NCBI GenBank assembly: GCA_001604035.1
Contig: LVAK01000099.1
Span: 1-33,508, forward strand
Direction: 5' to 3'
Length of the DNA stretch: 33,508 nucleotides
Source: Clostridiales bacterium Firm_05
Lineage (GTDB): Bacteria; Bacillota; Clostridia; Oscillospirales; Ruminococcaceae
In this document: piece after piece, positions 9,242 through 17,018 of the stretch
Position numbering within the stretch: position 1 is the first letter of the stretch
How the letters are laid out: each line of letters opens with the position of its first letter
Position numbers and translations under genes: made by a program
Notes under the pieces: model-generated
Told to the model about the DNA's origin: nothing
The model's input: the letters and a program-made list of their open reading frames with translations, nothing else
The model's database searches: none

Positions 9242-9317
9242 TGGCTCATTATTTTTTTATCAAAACTGGCTCATTTTTTTATTAGCGCTCTGGCTCAGTT
9301 TTTTATTGACAAAGGCA

Positions 9318-9325
9318 GTGCTACA
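9318..9325. repeat. Target-site duplication, right copy
   Basis: GTGCTACA, identical to 6923-6930, directly follows the right end of the IS. Confidence 0.8.
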
Positions 9326-9330
9326 CTAGC
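9318..9330 (-). tRNA. Detached 5' end of the IS-interrupted tRNA (CAT)
   Basis: On the minus strand 9330-9324 reads GCTAGTG, the exact complement of the 3' acceptor strand CACTAGC left of the IS. The following bases (TA GCAC) repeat the target duplication. This is the missing 5' acceptor stem of the tRNA at 6860-6930. Confidence 0.82.
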
Positions 9331-9409
9331 ATATTAAATTTTTGAATTTGTAAGGTGCTGCGCGGCTGTCGCTTTATTTTCAGTCCGAGACCTCTGGTTA
9401 GAAAAAGGT

Positions 9410-9438
9410 AAATCCCGACACGTTTGATATCGGGATTT
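9410..9438. terminator. Hairpin AAATCCCGA / TCGGGATTT
   Basis: A 9-bp stem (9410-9418 with 9430-9438) and 11-base loop lie between the former tRNA 5' side and the cellulase gene. Its symmetric A/T flanks allow either direction. It may end a transcript that no longer has an obvious gene beside it. Otherwise 9331-9486 holds no gene I can see. Confidence 0.5.
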
Positions 9439-9486
9439 GTTGTCCTATTCAGTTTGATATGATATTTCTTCGTTAGGGAACGTGAC

Positions 9487-9528
9487 TATTGAGGGAGAAC
9501 CCTTTTTCAAAAGGGTTCTCCCTCAATA
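9487..9528. terminator. 20-bp perfect hairpin downstream of the cellulase
   Basis: 9487-9506 pairs perfectly with 9509-9528 around a two-base TC tip. It contains AGAACCCTTTT and its complement, giving T-runs at the tip rather than after the stem. Located 55 bases after the cellulase stop (minus strand), it probably acts as a terminator or mRNA 3'-end stabiliser, or is a small palindromic repeat. Confidence 0.55.
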
Positions 9529-9582
9529 ACTGCCGTAAACATTCTATATAAGTACCACTCTTAAGCGTCTCCCTTACTCATA

Positions 9583-12012
9583 TCATATTTTTACAAAGTC
9601 CTTAGGATCAAGTGACGGGAACATTTTCAGCAGCCACTTCTGGATATAGAGAGCGTCCTGTGGAGTAATACCGCTGGTGCTGTTCTCGTAAACATTGGCA
9701 TTGAGCTGGCCTTCCTCAGTGATATGTCCCTTTTCAGTGGAATCAACACCGTATCTGTCAGCGTTGGATAAAGACTGCATTATAAGAACTGCGTCATTCA
9801 TCTTAACGTTGCCGTCACAGTCTGCATCGCCCCATACTCTGTCCTTTACAACAGGAGGAGTTGTAGTGGTTGTTGTTGGCTCAGGAGAAGGTGCTGTTGT
9901 AGTTGTAGTAGTTGTTGTGATCTTCTTTGTTGTGGTAGCTGTAGTGGTAGTGACCTTCGGCTCGTCAGAGTTTCCGCCCATACCGTCAGCATATGTGCCG
10001 TCCGGCTCATAGCCGTAGTAGAGCTTGCCATTGACGTATACAGGAACGTAAGGAGTTACGATACCTGTTACCTTTCCATCCGGAGTTGAAGTTGAAGCCT
10101 TTCCGCCAAGGAGCTCCTTGTTGGAGAAGTCGTTTGTAGCGTCCCAGCCGCTGCCGTAGTCAGGCATTACGAATGCAAGGAGTATCTCGCACTGCTGCAT
10201 ACCCTCAGATACAGGGAGAACAGCTCTTCCGTCCGGGAGATTGACCTCAACATACCAGATATCGCCGTCATACTGAGTCATTTCTGAGATCTCAGCAGGT
10301 GCTATGCCCTTGTCTGCATACATCTTTGACTGGTCACGGTCACAGCGGATAACAACGTCAGCAGGATTCTTGCCTGCTGCGATGACCTCGCTCATATCCA
10401 TGTAGTAACGGAATGAGATATTGTCCTGACGTCTTGCCGGCCATGCTGAGTGGTTTGTTACCTTGAAGCTGAGAGTCATTCCGCTTGCATCAGCGCCCTT
10501 TGAAAGAGTCTCAACGTAGAACTCCGGTCCGTCATGTGCTTCCTTAGGCGGGAATGTAGGATCGCTCTTGCCGCCGTACTTGTCTATCATTCTGCAAAGG
10601 AGGGCTGTCATGCCGGCATTGTAGTCGGTAGCCACCTCGTTATTTGTGTAGTTGTTTCTGTCATCAACATATGTACCTGCCTCTGTAGGGCCACCTGCCA
10701 GAGCGCCGTAAAGTGTGTGGCGGTTATCTACAGGCATATACAGGTCATTCTTCCATGAACCGTGAGCTGTTCTGTGGTGGGAGTTATGAGCACATTTCGG
10801 GCCGTATCCTACCATATAGCTGAGATTCAGAGGATTGTCGCCGAGAACATAGTTTATCTGCTGCTCAGCGTATTTTTCATATTTAGCCTCTTCAGGCTGT
10901 CCCTTGAAGAGGAACTCACTTGCAACTGCCGCAAGGAAACCGTCTGTTTCAGCATATCTTGCGCAGCCCCAGCCGTCGTAGTACGCAAGCACGCCGTCGA
11001 CCTTTTTAAGGTTGTCTACAGCATAGTCAAGGTGTCTCTTTACACGGCTGATATAGAATTCATCCTTTGTGTTCAGAGCATAGAGCAGCAGACCGCCCTG
11101 CATAGTATCGTCCCAGCAGTGTGTCCAGCTGAAAGCAAGCTCGTCCAGTCCTCTCTCCTTGCCGAGATGAGGTCTCCAGTCCTTATCGGCCTGTTCGAGG
11201 TAGCCCTTGTCTCCGGTAGCTATATACAGCCAGTTTGCGGAATAGAAGAGCTCATCATAGAAGTGGCTTGAACGGTAGAATCCGCCCTGCTCTGCGTCAG
11301 TTTTAGCGTACTGACTGTCGCCGGGATCTGTTGATGCCATTTCATATAAGTGCTTTGCGTGCTTGAGGTAGTTCTGGCGCTTTGTCTCGTCGATACGTCC
11401 GTCAAGAGCAGCATAGCCTGCCGCAAGAGCAGCCGCCATATCGCCCAGTACGCACGAAGCACCACCGGATACCTTTTCTACGGCACGGGCTTTGGCTAAA
11501 CTTGTGCCGCTGTCCTGCATACCGTATTCAAGGACCTCTACAGGTCCCCACCATGTATGATCCACAGTTCCGTTTCCGACCTGGATAACTACTTCGTCGC
11601 CGAGATCGCAGTCTACGAAATAGTCGAGGACAAATTCGAGGTTGTTTACATAATTCTGCATTTCGCCGGACTGTTCAACGCCGTCCGGATACTGATAAAG
11701 TCCCCATGCCAGCATAGAAGCTGAATAAGCCATAGGGAGATTGAACTTAACGTGGTCTCCGGCGTCATACCAGCCGCCCTTGATCTCGTCATCCATAGTA
11801 GAATCGCCTCTCCATTCTACTCTGTTCCACTCAGGAAGCGGACCTGCCTGCTGACACTCATAGAAGTACAGTGATTTCTGAAGTGCTTCTGCGTAATTGA
11901 ACTCTGTTGCAGCAGCATTTATCTCCAGAGGTGCTGAAACAGTGCCGACGGTGCCCAGCGATCCTGCCAACATAACAGCTGAAACAAGTCCGCTTGTGAT
12001 TTTTTTAAGCAT
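9583..12012 (-). CDS. Secreted GH9 cellulase with CBM3 and dockerin (cellulosomal)
   Basis: This 809-aa enzyme is predicted to hydrolyse beta-1,4-glucan as part of a cellulosome. Residues 1-~35 form a signal peptide. The GH9 catalytic domain (about 37-480) shows WYDAGDHVKF with the paired Asp residues D83 and D86, HHRTAHGSW, and NNEVATDYNAG bearing the catalytic Glu. A CBM3-like module follows (about 500-650; FYVETL, then NHSAWPAR and SGWDATNDFSN), the arrangement known as GH9-CBM3c, in which the CBM helps processivity. A Thr-rich linker precedes a dockerin (about 724-809) with two Ca-binding repeats (GDADCDGNVKMNDAV and the ITPQDALYIQKWLL half), which would attach it to a scaffoldin cohesin. 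GAGGAG precedes the ATG, and it has its own promoter (12086-12114). Confidence 0.95.
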   Translation of the reverse strand: MLKKITSGLVSAVMLAGSLGTVGTVSAPLEINAAATEFNYAEALQKSLYFYECQQAGPLPEWNRVEWRGDSTMDDEIKGGWYDAGDHVKFNLPMAYSASMLAWGLYQYPDGVEQSGEMQNYVNNLEFVLDYFVDCDLGDEVVIQVGNGTVDHTWWGPVEVLEYGMQDSGTSLAKARAVEKVSGGASCVLGDMAAALAAGYAALDGRIDETKRQNYLKHAKHLYEMASTDPGDSQYAKTDAEQGGFYRSSHFYDELFYSANWLYIATGDKGYLEQADKDWRPHLGKERGLDELAFSWTHCWDDTMQGGLLLYALNTKDEFYISRVKRHLDYAVDNLKKVDGVLAYYDGWGCARYAETDGFLAAVASEFLFKGQPEEAKYEKYAEQQINYVLGDNPLNLSYMVGYGPKCAHNSHHRTAHGSWKNDLYMPVDNRHTLYGALAGGPTEAGTYVDDRNNYTNNEVATDYNAGMTALLCRMIDKYGGKSDPTFPPKEAHDGPEFYVETLSKGADASGMTLSFKVTNHSAWPARRQDNISFRYYMDMSEVIAAGKNPADVVIRCDRDQSKMYADKGIAPAEISEMTQYDGDIWYVEVNLPDGRAVLPVSEGMQQCEILLAFVMPDYGSGWDATNDFSNKELLGGKASTSTPDGKVTGIVTPYVPVYVNGKLYYGYEPDGTYADGMGGNSDEPKVTTTTATTTKKITTTTTTTTAPSPEPTTTTTTPPVVKDRVWGDADCDGNVKMNDAVLIMQSLSNADRYGVDSTEKGHITEEGQLNANVYENSTSGITPQDALYIQKWLLKMFPSLDPKDFVKI

Positions 12013-12085
12013 AGCAATACTCTCCTCTCATTAATATTCAGCCATAAGGCTGTCCCTCACGAGTATACATAACTATACATTATAA

Positions 12086-12114
12086 ATTATGCCATATTAT
12101 CCACAGTTTGTCAA
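12086..12114 (-). promoter_or_regulatory. Promoter of the cellulase gene
   Basis: On the minus strand TTGACA (12109-12114), a 17-base spacer and CATAAT (12086-12091), about 75 bases before the ATG. One -10 mismatch may leave room for activator control. The rest of the 388-base gap to the kinase gene (12115-12304) shows no gene. Confidence 0.6.
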
Positions 12115-12304
12115 GAGTACAAGTGATATTTTAGTACACTTTTCGTGGATATAAGACAGTTTATGTGCAAGACTTTTTCAATGGTTTCTCCTAACTATCA
12201 CAGAATAAACATAATAGGCCTATATAATATAAATCATAGCAGAAAAGAACTGCTGATGATAATGAAATCTTCAATTTTCATATAAACCACCCTAAAAAGG
12301 CATG

Positions 12305-12331
12305 AGCGGTCGGAGGTATCCTTCGGCCGCT
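12305..12331 (-). terminator. Second hairpin downstream of the beta-propeller kinase gene
   Basis: A 12-bp stem (12305-12316 with 12320-12331; two G-T type pairs) around a TAT loop. On the minus strand it is followed a few bases later by CCTTTTT. It stands in tandem with the stronger terminator at 12353-12392. Confidence 0.45.
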
Positions 12332-12352
12332 TATGTTGTTTTAAGAAAAAGT

Positions 12353-12392
12353 GCCGCAGTCCTTCTGCCTTTAAAAGCAGGAGCACTGCGGC
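12353..12392 (-). terminator. Terminator of the beta-propeller kinase gene
   Basis: GCCGCAGT/ACTGCGGC outer stem (12353-12360 with 12385-12392) with an inner CTGC/GCAG pair, followed on the minus strand by ACTTTTTCTT. It lies directly after the kinase stop codon at 12401. Confidence 0.8.
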
Positions 12393-12400
12393 TTATTATT

Positions 12401-14854
12401 TTATTCAAGACTGAAAATATTTGTCTCGCCGTTCTGTCCTCTGGTGAAAAGTGTAGAACCAGTCATAACCGGGAAGGAAATATATCCAAGCTCAGAATAA
12501 ACCTTGCTGGAATTACCGTTCAGTCCCATTACCACAAGATGATTGCTGGAATCTGTACAGTAGATATTGTCTCCCATTATATTCGTATGTTTGGTATACT
12601 CGCTCCTTACCAGCTTCATATCCGAACCGTCCGGATTAATGGAGTAAAGCCAGCGTAGATCCCTGTCAGAGGAATAATACAGCCTTCCCCCTGCTATACA
12701 GAGGTCGCTGGTCGGGAAGAATATGAGAGTTGAATTATTTCCGCCCGAAACAGGCATAACGTCCAGCGAATAGTTGTTGTCATAGTTGACGTAGTATATA
12801 TTTCCGGCATATACGCACATATACCATGCCTTGACTTGCTTCAGCCTGGTGTATTCGGAGCCGTCCGGCTTCATGCGGCATATGTAATTGGTATTTCCAT
12901 CCACCTCTGAGAAGTACAGCCAGCCGTCATAATATGTCAGCTCATAGCAGTAACTATTACGCAGCACTCTGAAATCAGAGCCATCCCGCTTAACAACGCA
13001 TATGCAGTTATCAGCCGAGCCGTTGCAGAGATAGATGTCATTTCCCACCATGTTCATATAGTGGGCACTGTAATTTCCGATAACAGTGGAACGGCCATTC
13101 TTAACGGAATAGAATTTCGATGCGTCGGAATAGTATATCTTATCCCCGTCCGAGCAGGCATATCCTCCGTTGGCGATATTTGAAGCTCCGCCTTCAGAGC
13201 TTCCGCCCTGGTCAGGCCAGGTCACATCCTGACTGACATTGATATCTATGTGGCCTTCTGCCGCCGGGTTATTCTCCATTGAGACTATGATCTCGCACTT
13301 ACCTGCTCCTACTGCGGTTATGAAGCCGTAATCATCAACATCCGCCACTGCGGTATTGGTAGAGCGCCACATCTCATCTTCAGCACCGGAGCCATAGGGA
13401 TAGTGCTTTATCTGTGCTACAGCAGTATCTCCGACCTTCATGTCAAAGCTGTTCTGGAGGAATTCCACCCTTGTATCACGGGTAGTTGTAACAACAGTGG
13501 TAGTCTCGGCAGTAGTCGTAACAGTAGTAGTTGTGGTCGTTTCCTCTTCGGTAGTCTGCACTGTGGTCGTGACCGCAGGCTTCACCTTAGATGAGGAGCT
13601 GCCGCTGCCTCCGCCGTCATCATCCTCACGGACAAGGAAGAAGATTATCAGTCCCAGCACAGCCAGTACAAGCACCAGAGCAACAGCCAGCAGCACCTTC
13701 AGAGCTGTTCCGGAGCGTTCCTTTTCAGGCTCATATGAAGTCTTGCGGTACTGAGGCGGCGCAGACTGACCGTATACTGTACCATAGCCCATATTTGCCT
13801 GCCCGTATTGAGCAGGAGACGGCTGCGGCATATTATTATTTACAGGAGCCTTATAGGGGCTCTGAGGCTGGGCAGCATACGCATTTGTATTTACAGGCCG
13901 CACCTGATCGGCAAAAGCTGTCCCTGCCTGTGAAACCGGAGCATTTCCCTTTTCGAGGGCTTTAAGGTCATTGAGCATATCGCTCATGCGCTGATATCTG
14001 TCATTTGTGTTGAAAGCGCAGGCCTTGAGGATTATGCCGGCAAATCCGGCAGAAGCATTCTTCGGCGGCGGAAGTTCTTCGCCGTTCATCCGCCTTTCTA
14101 TCGCCTCCTCCGGCAGACATACGTCTCCGAATGGGAACTGGTAGTCGTTCATCAGGCAGTACAGGGCTATTCCGAAGGAATAGATATCCGCCTGCTTTGT
14201 ATAGCCGTCCGAGCCGTAGCGTGCATAGTATATCTCCGGGGCGATGTACCCCTCTGTACCGGCAAACGAACGTGCTGACACCGACTTCTTGGAAATATTG
14301 AAATCCCCCAGCTTATACACTCCCGAATCGGAAACGAAGAAATTTCCGGGCTTTATATCACGATGTATAACGCCGAGATCATGAGCGGCCTTGATACCGC
14401 TGCCGATATCTATTGCAAGCCTGAGCACATTCCGCTGTGAGCAGTCGAACCTGCGCTCCTTCATAAGCTTTTGCAGGCAGGTCAGGTACTCCATGCGTAT
14501 CAGCATATAATATCCTATCTGGCGGCCTTCATGTATAAGCGGCTTTATAGTCTCGTCCTCATAGAGCACGATATTCGGCGAGCTCCTGAGCTTATACATT
14601 ATGGTAGTCTCGTTCTCAGCCTCTATACGCTTCTTTTCGAGATAGTCCCTGCGTCTTTCCTCATCGACGTAAACAGCTTCATCAGCAACGATAGGCTCTA
14701 TTTTCAGGGCGGAAACATCTATACGGTTCTCTCGTCTTGCCTCTATCCGGTAGACTACGCTTGAAGCTCCGCTGCCTATCTGTTCTTTTATGTACCAGTT
14801 GTCCCATATGGGCTCCTGGATCTGGTCACGGATCAGTTTATGTATATCATTCAT
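12401..14854 (-). CDS. Transmembrane Ser/Thr kinase with Ig-like and beta-propeller ectodomain
   Basis: The 817-aa protein starts at the ATG ending at 14854 (AAGGTG four bases upstream); the longer GTG start at 14905 overlaps a leader hairpin and is rejected. The Hanks-type kinase domain (about 20-305) has GSGASSVVY, catalytic K51, HRDIKPGN (164-171) and GTEGYIAPE. The Mg-binding motif is DFN (184-186), not DFG. A Pro/Gln/Ala linker, one membrane helix (about 384-408) and a Thr-rich linker lead to a BIG2/Ig-like domain (about 463-545). The C-terminus (about 560-817) has repeated units of the type 'IYY..., MKPDGS, LYYSSD', i.e. a DUF5050-like beta-propeller, predicted outside the cell. It is a close paralogue of the kinase at 15272, transcribed divergently. 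Substrate unknown; the neighbouring FHA proteins are candidates. Confidence 0.9.
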   Translation of the reverse strand: MNDIHKLIRDQIQEPIWDNWYIKEQIGSGASSVVYRIEARRENRIDVSALKIEPIVADEAVYVDEERRRDYLEKKRIEAENETTIMYKLRSSPNIVLYEDETIKPLIHEGRQIGYYMLIRMEYLTCLQKLMKERRFDCSQRNVLRLAIDIGSGIKAAHDLGVIHRDIKPGNFFVSDSGVYKLGDFNISKKSVSARSFAGTEGYIAPEIYYARYGSDGYTKQADIYSFGIALYCLMNDYQFPFGDVCLPEEAIERRMNGEELPPPKNASAGFAGIILKACAFNTNDRYQRMSDMLNDLKALEKGNAPVSQAGTAFADQVRPVNTNAYAAQPQSPYKAPVNNNMPQPSPAQYGQANMGYGTVYGQSAPPQYRKTSYEPEKERSGTALKVLLAVALVLVLAVLGLIIFFLVREDDDGGGSGSSSSKVKPAVTTTVQTTEEETTTTTTVTTTAETTTVVTTTRDTRVEFLQNSFDMKVGDTAVAQIKHYPYGSGAEDEMWRSTNTAVADVDDYGFITAVGAGKCEIIVSMENNPAAEGHIDINVSQDVTWPDQGGSSEGGASNIANGGYACSDGDKIYYSDASKFYSVKNGRSTVIGNYSAHYMNMVGNDIYLCNGSADNCICVVKRDGSDFRVLRNSYCYELTYYDGWLYFSEVDGNTNYICRMKPDGSEYTRLKQVKAWYMCVYAGNIYYVNYDNNYSLDVMPVSGGNNSTLIFFPTSDLCIAGGRLYYSSDRDLRWLYSINPDGSDMKLVRSEYTKHTNIMGDNIYCTDSSNHLVVMGLNGNSSKVYSELGYISFPVMTGSTLFTRGQNGETNIFSLE

Positions 14855-14871
14855 ATCGCACCTTAATAAAG

Positions 14872-14888
14872 CTCCGCTCAAAGCGGAG
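14872..14888 (-). promoter_or_regulatory. Leader hairpin beside the kinase ribosome binding site
   Basis: CTCCGCT/AGCGGAG 7-bp stem with a CAA loop, only seven bases upstream of the Shine-Dalgarno site (14859-14864). It could limit translation initiation or stabilise the leader. Function is inferred from position only. Confidence 0.35.
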
Positions 14889-14965
14889 TTGATCTTTGCT
14901 CTCACGGCTGAAAAGCGCCCTTCCGGCTCATCCGTAAAAGCGGTATCGCTTTTGAATATTGTATT

Positions 14966-14994
14966 ATTATAACATATTTTTCCGGTTAAATCAA
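14966..14994 (-). promoter_or_regulatory. Promoter of the beta-propeller kinase gene
   Basis: Minus strand TTGATT (14989-14994), 17-base spacer, TATAAT (14966-14971) with TG one base upstream of the -10. Same -35, spacing and extended -10 design as the divergent kinase promoter at 15136-15164. Confidence 0.75.
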
Positions 14995-15030
14995 GTATTC
15001 CGGAAAATACCGGCTGTCCGCCGTTACAGG

Positions 15031-15219
15031 CGATATATCGTCCGTGTCCGGACGCAGGAAACTTTGCACAGCAGATACCCTCCGCATTCTCAATTCTTCA
15101 TTCTGCAAAAGCCGCTCTTTTGTATATTTTTCTTCTTGATTTGACTTTTATTATATGATATAATAGTATTGATTATTTTTATGTCCCAGCGATATAACAA
15201 ATGTACCCAAACGATATAA
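15031..15219. promoter_or_regulatory. Possible shared operators: CGATATA motifs between divergent kinases
   Basis: The perfect palindrome CGATATATCG (15031-15040) lies between the two kinase promoters. CGATATAA occurs twice in the leader of the rightward kinase (15190-15197 and 15212-15219), spaced 22 bases, i.e. two helical turns, and CGATAAAA follows at 15228. These may bind a regulator acting on both kinases. The 417-base gap (14855-15271) otherwise holds only the promoters and leaders. Confidence 0.25.
15136..15164 (+). promoter_or_regulatory. Promoter of the lectin-kinase operon
   Basis: TTGATT (15136-15141), 17-base spacer, TATAAT (15159-15164), with TG one base before the -10. It leaves a leader of about 100 bases before the kinase ATG at 15272 and probably drives the genes through at least the TSCPD gene at 20262. 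Confidence 0.75.
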
Positions 15220-15271
15220 GACACTTACGATAAAACGGGACGATCGATTATGTAAAACTGGAGGTGCTCAT

Positions 15272-17008
15272 ATGGCTGATTTCAAGGCTATTATGGCAGA
15301 GATAAAGCAGCCCTTGTGGGATAACTGGTATATTGTCGGCGAGCTTGGTTCCGGAGCTTCAGGTGTTGTCTACCGCATTGAGGCCAAAAGAGAGAACCGT
15401 ACTGACGTTTCCGCTCTGAAGGTGGAGCCGATCACGCTTGAGGAGGCGCTTTACACCGATCCTGAAAAGCGTGCTTCTATACTTGAGAAAAAGCGTCAGG
15501 CCGCAGTAAACGAGACCAGCATAATGTATAAGCTGAAAAAATGTCCTTATATCGTGGGATATGAAGACGAGAACATCGTCAAGCTGGAACATACGGAAGG
15601 TTATGTACTGCTGATACGAATGGAGTATCTCACCTGCCTTCAGGATCTGGTAAAAAAAGGCGGCTTCAACTGCTCCGAGTCAAATGTACTCAAGCTGGCC
15701 ATGGAGATAGGCAGCGGTATACAGGCTGCCCATAAGCAGGGCGTTATCCACCGTGATGTCAAGCCTGCAAATTTCTTCGTTTCCGATGACGGTACATACA
15801 AGCTGGGTGACTTCAACATCTCAAAATCCACTGTTGCCGCACGTTCCTTTGCCGGCACAGAGGGATATATCGCCCCTGAGATATATAAGGCAAAGCAGAG
15901 CGTTGACAACACCTATACAAAGCAGGCAGATATTTACTCCTTTGGTATATGTCTCTACCAGCTCCTCAACGATTTCTGTTTCCCCTTCGAGGACAACTGC
16001 CTTGCAGAAGAGGCTATCGACAGGAGAATGAACGGAGAACCCCTGCCGCTGCCGAAAAACGCTTCTCCTGAATTCGGAAGGATAATCCTCCGTGCCTGTG
16101 CATACGATCCGGCAAACAGATATCAGAGCATGGACGAGTTCCTGGCTGACCTGAGAAATTACAGCTTCACTTCCGGAAATTCGTCCTCAGTACCGGTAAT
16201 GGGACAATCCAATCCCATGAACGCCCCTTACAGCACAGCTCCTTCATTCAATAAGCAGCCAGCCGCCAGTGTTCCTCCTGTACAGAACAACTTCAACAGA
16301 AGTGTTCCGCAGAATCCGTTCAGTCAGGCTCCGTCCATGCAGAACGGACAGTTCACACCGAAGCCGTCATATCCCGGCGGCTCAGTTCCTCAGGCGGCAG
16401 CACCTGCTCCTAAAAAGAAGAGCAAACTCCCCGTTGTGCTGACAATACTGGTGCTTCTGGCAGGCGCAGGCGGTGCAGGTGCCTTCTTCCTCCTCAGAGA
16501 CAACGATGAAGGCGGCTCCAATAGCAGCAAGCACACTGTCGATCATCCTGAGAGCGCAGAGGAATTCGACGGCCACTACTATATGTACTTTGATTCCCAC
16601 ATGAACTGGAAAGACGCTGAGGCGTTCTGCGTTGAAAAGGGCGGACACCTTGTCTCAGTAAACAGCAGGGACGAACAGGAATTTATTGAGGAGCTCGTTG
16701 ATGGTAAGCAGGAATTCGGCGTATGGATAGGCGCTTACCGTGTAAAGGATGATATGGATACCTGGTACTGGACAGACGGTTCTGACTTTGATTTCACTGA
16801 CTGGGCAAGCTTTGAAGGCTATGACGGTGAGTCATACAATTTCCCGGCTGAAATGCAGGACAAGAGCTACTATGCAATGATGATGAACTTAAAAGCATTT
16901 GCAGATTACGGTACGCTTGATATCGTCGATGGCAGCTGGGCTGATTTCCCCAATAACGGTGACAGCGGAGATGTAGGCGATATGGGCTTCATCTGCGAAT
17001 GGCAGTGA
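15272..17008 (+). CDS. Transmembrane Ser/Thr kinase with C-type-lectin-like ectodomain
   Basis: The 578-aa protein starts at an ATG preceded by GGAGGTG. The kinase domain (about 20-295) has GSGASGVVY, K50, HRDVKPAN (160-167), DFN in place of DFG (180-182) and GTEGYIAPE. A Pro/Gln/Asn-rich linker leads to one membrane helix (about 386-408). The extracellular part (about 430-578) has the marks of a C-type lectin fold: W-K-D-A-E-x-F-C, GGHLVSV, WIGAYR, WYWTDG and a final FICEW. It could bind glycan or another wall ligand, but ligand specificity cannot be read here. It heads a tight cluster: the FHA-ABC ATPase ATG is ten bases downstream, then permease, PP2C phosphatase and TSCPD protein. The kinase domain is nearly superimposable on that of the divergent neighbour. 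Confidence 0.92.
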   Translation: MADFKAIMAEIKQPLWDNWYIVGELGSGASGVVYRIEAKRENRTDVSALKVEPITLEEALYTDPEKRASILEKKRQAAVNETSIMYKLKKCPYIVGYEDENIVKLEHTEGYVLLIRMEYLTCLQDLVKKGGFNCSESNVLKLAMEIGSGIQAAHKQGVIHRDVKPANFFVSDDGTYKLGDFNISKSTVAARSFAGTEGYIAPEIYKAKQSVDNTYTKQADIYSFGICLYQLLNDFCFPFEDNCLAEEAIDRRMNGEPLPLPKNASPEFGRIILRACAYDPANRYQSMDEFLADLRNYSFTSGNSSSVPVMGQSNPMNAPYSTAPSFNKQPAASVPPVQNNFNRSVPQNPFSQAPSMQNGQFTPKPSYPGGSVPQAAAPAPKKKSKLPVVLTILVLLAGAGGAGAFFLLRDNDEGGSNSSKHTVDHPESAEEFDGHYYMYFDSHMNWKDAEAFCVEKGGHLVSVNSRDEQEFIEELVDGKQEFGVWIGAYRVKDDMDTWYWTDGSDFDFTDWASFEGYDGESYNFPAEMQDKSYYAMMMNLKAFADYGTLDIVDGSWADFPNNGDSGDVGDMGFICEWQ

Positions 17009-17018
17009 GGTGAGAGCT

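Larger units (their letters stand above)
6931..9317 (+). mobile_element. Complete IS21-family insertion sequence (2387 bp)
   Basis: Boundaries are set by the 8-bp direct repeats GTGCTACA at 6923-6930 and 9318-9325. Both ends carry CTGAGCCAG in inverted orientation exactly 19 bases in from the tip (6950 and 9298). Further copies of TGAGCCA lie at 6985-6991 on the left and, as TGGCTCA, at 9242-9248, 9267-9273 and 9291-9297 on the right. Multiple short subterminal repeats are typical of IS21-family transposase binding sites. Inside are intact istA- and istB-type genes overlapping by ATGA. The insertion splits a tRNA gene. The left tip begins TA rather than the usual TG, a minor oddity. Both genes look full length, so the element may still be active. 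Confidence 0.92.

Noticed and set aside
10762-11271. 169-residue open frame opposite the cellulase
   Set aside because: Antisense shadow of a confident GH9 domain; no ribosome site or recognisable motif.
13440-13754. Plus-strand frame rich in Val/Ser runs
   Set aside because: Mirror image of the Thr-rich linker of the kinase; low complexity only.
14855-14905. Upstream GTG start of the beta-propeller kinase
   Set aside because: It would translate through a leader hairpin and the ribosome site of the internal ATG; the paralogue also begins at the equivalent of the later start.
15141-15164. TTGACT as the -35 of the lectin-kinase promoter
   Set aside because: Spacing to TATAAT is only 12 bases; TTGATT at 15136 gives the proper 17.
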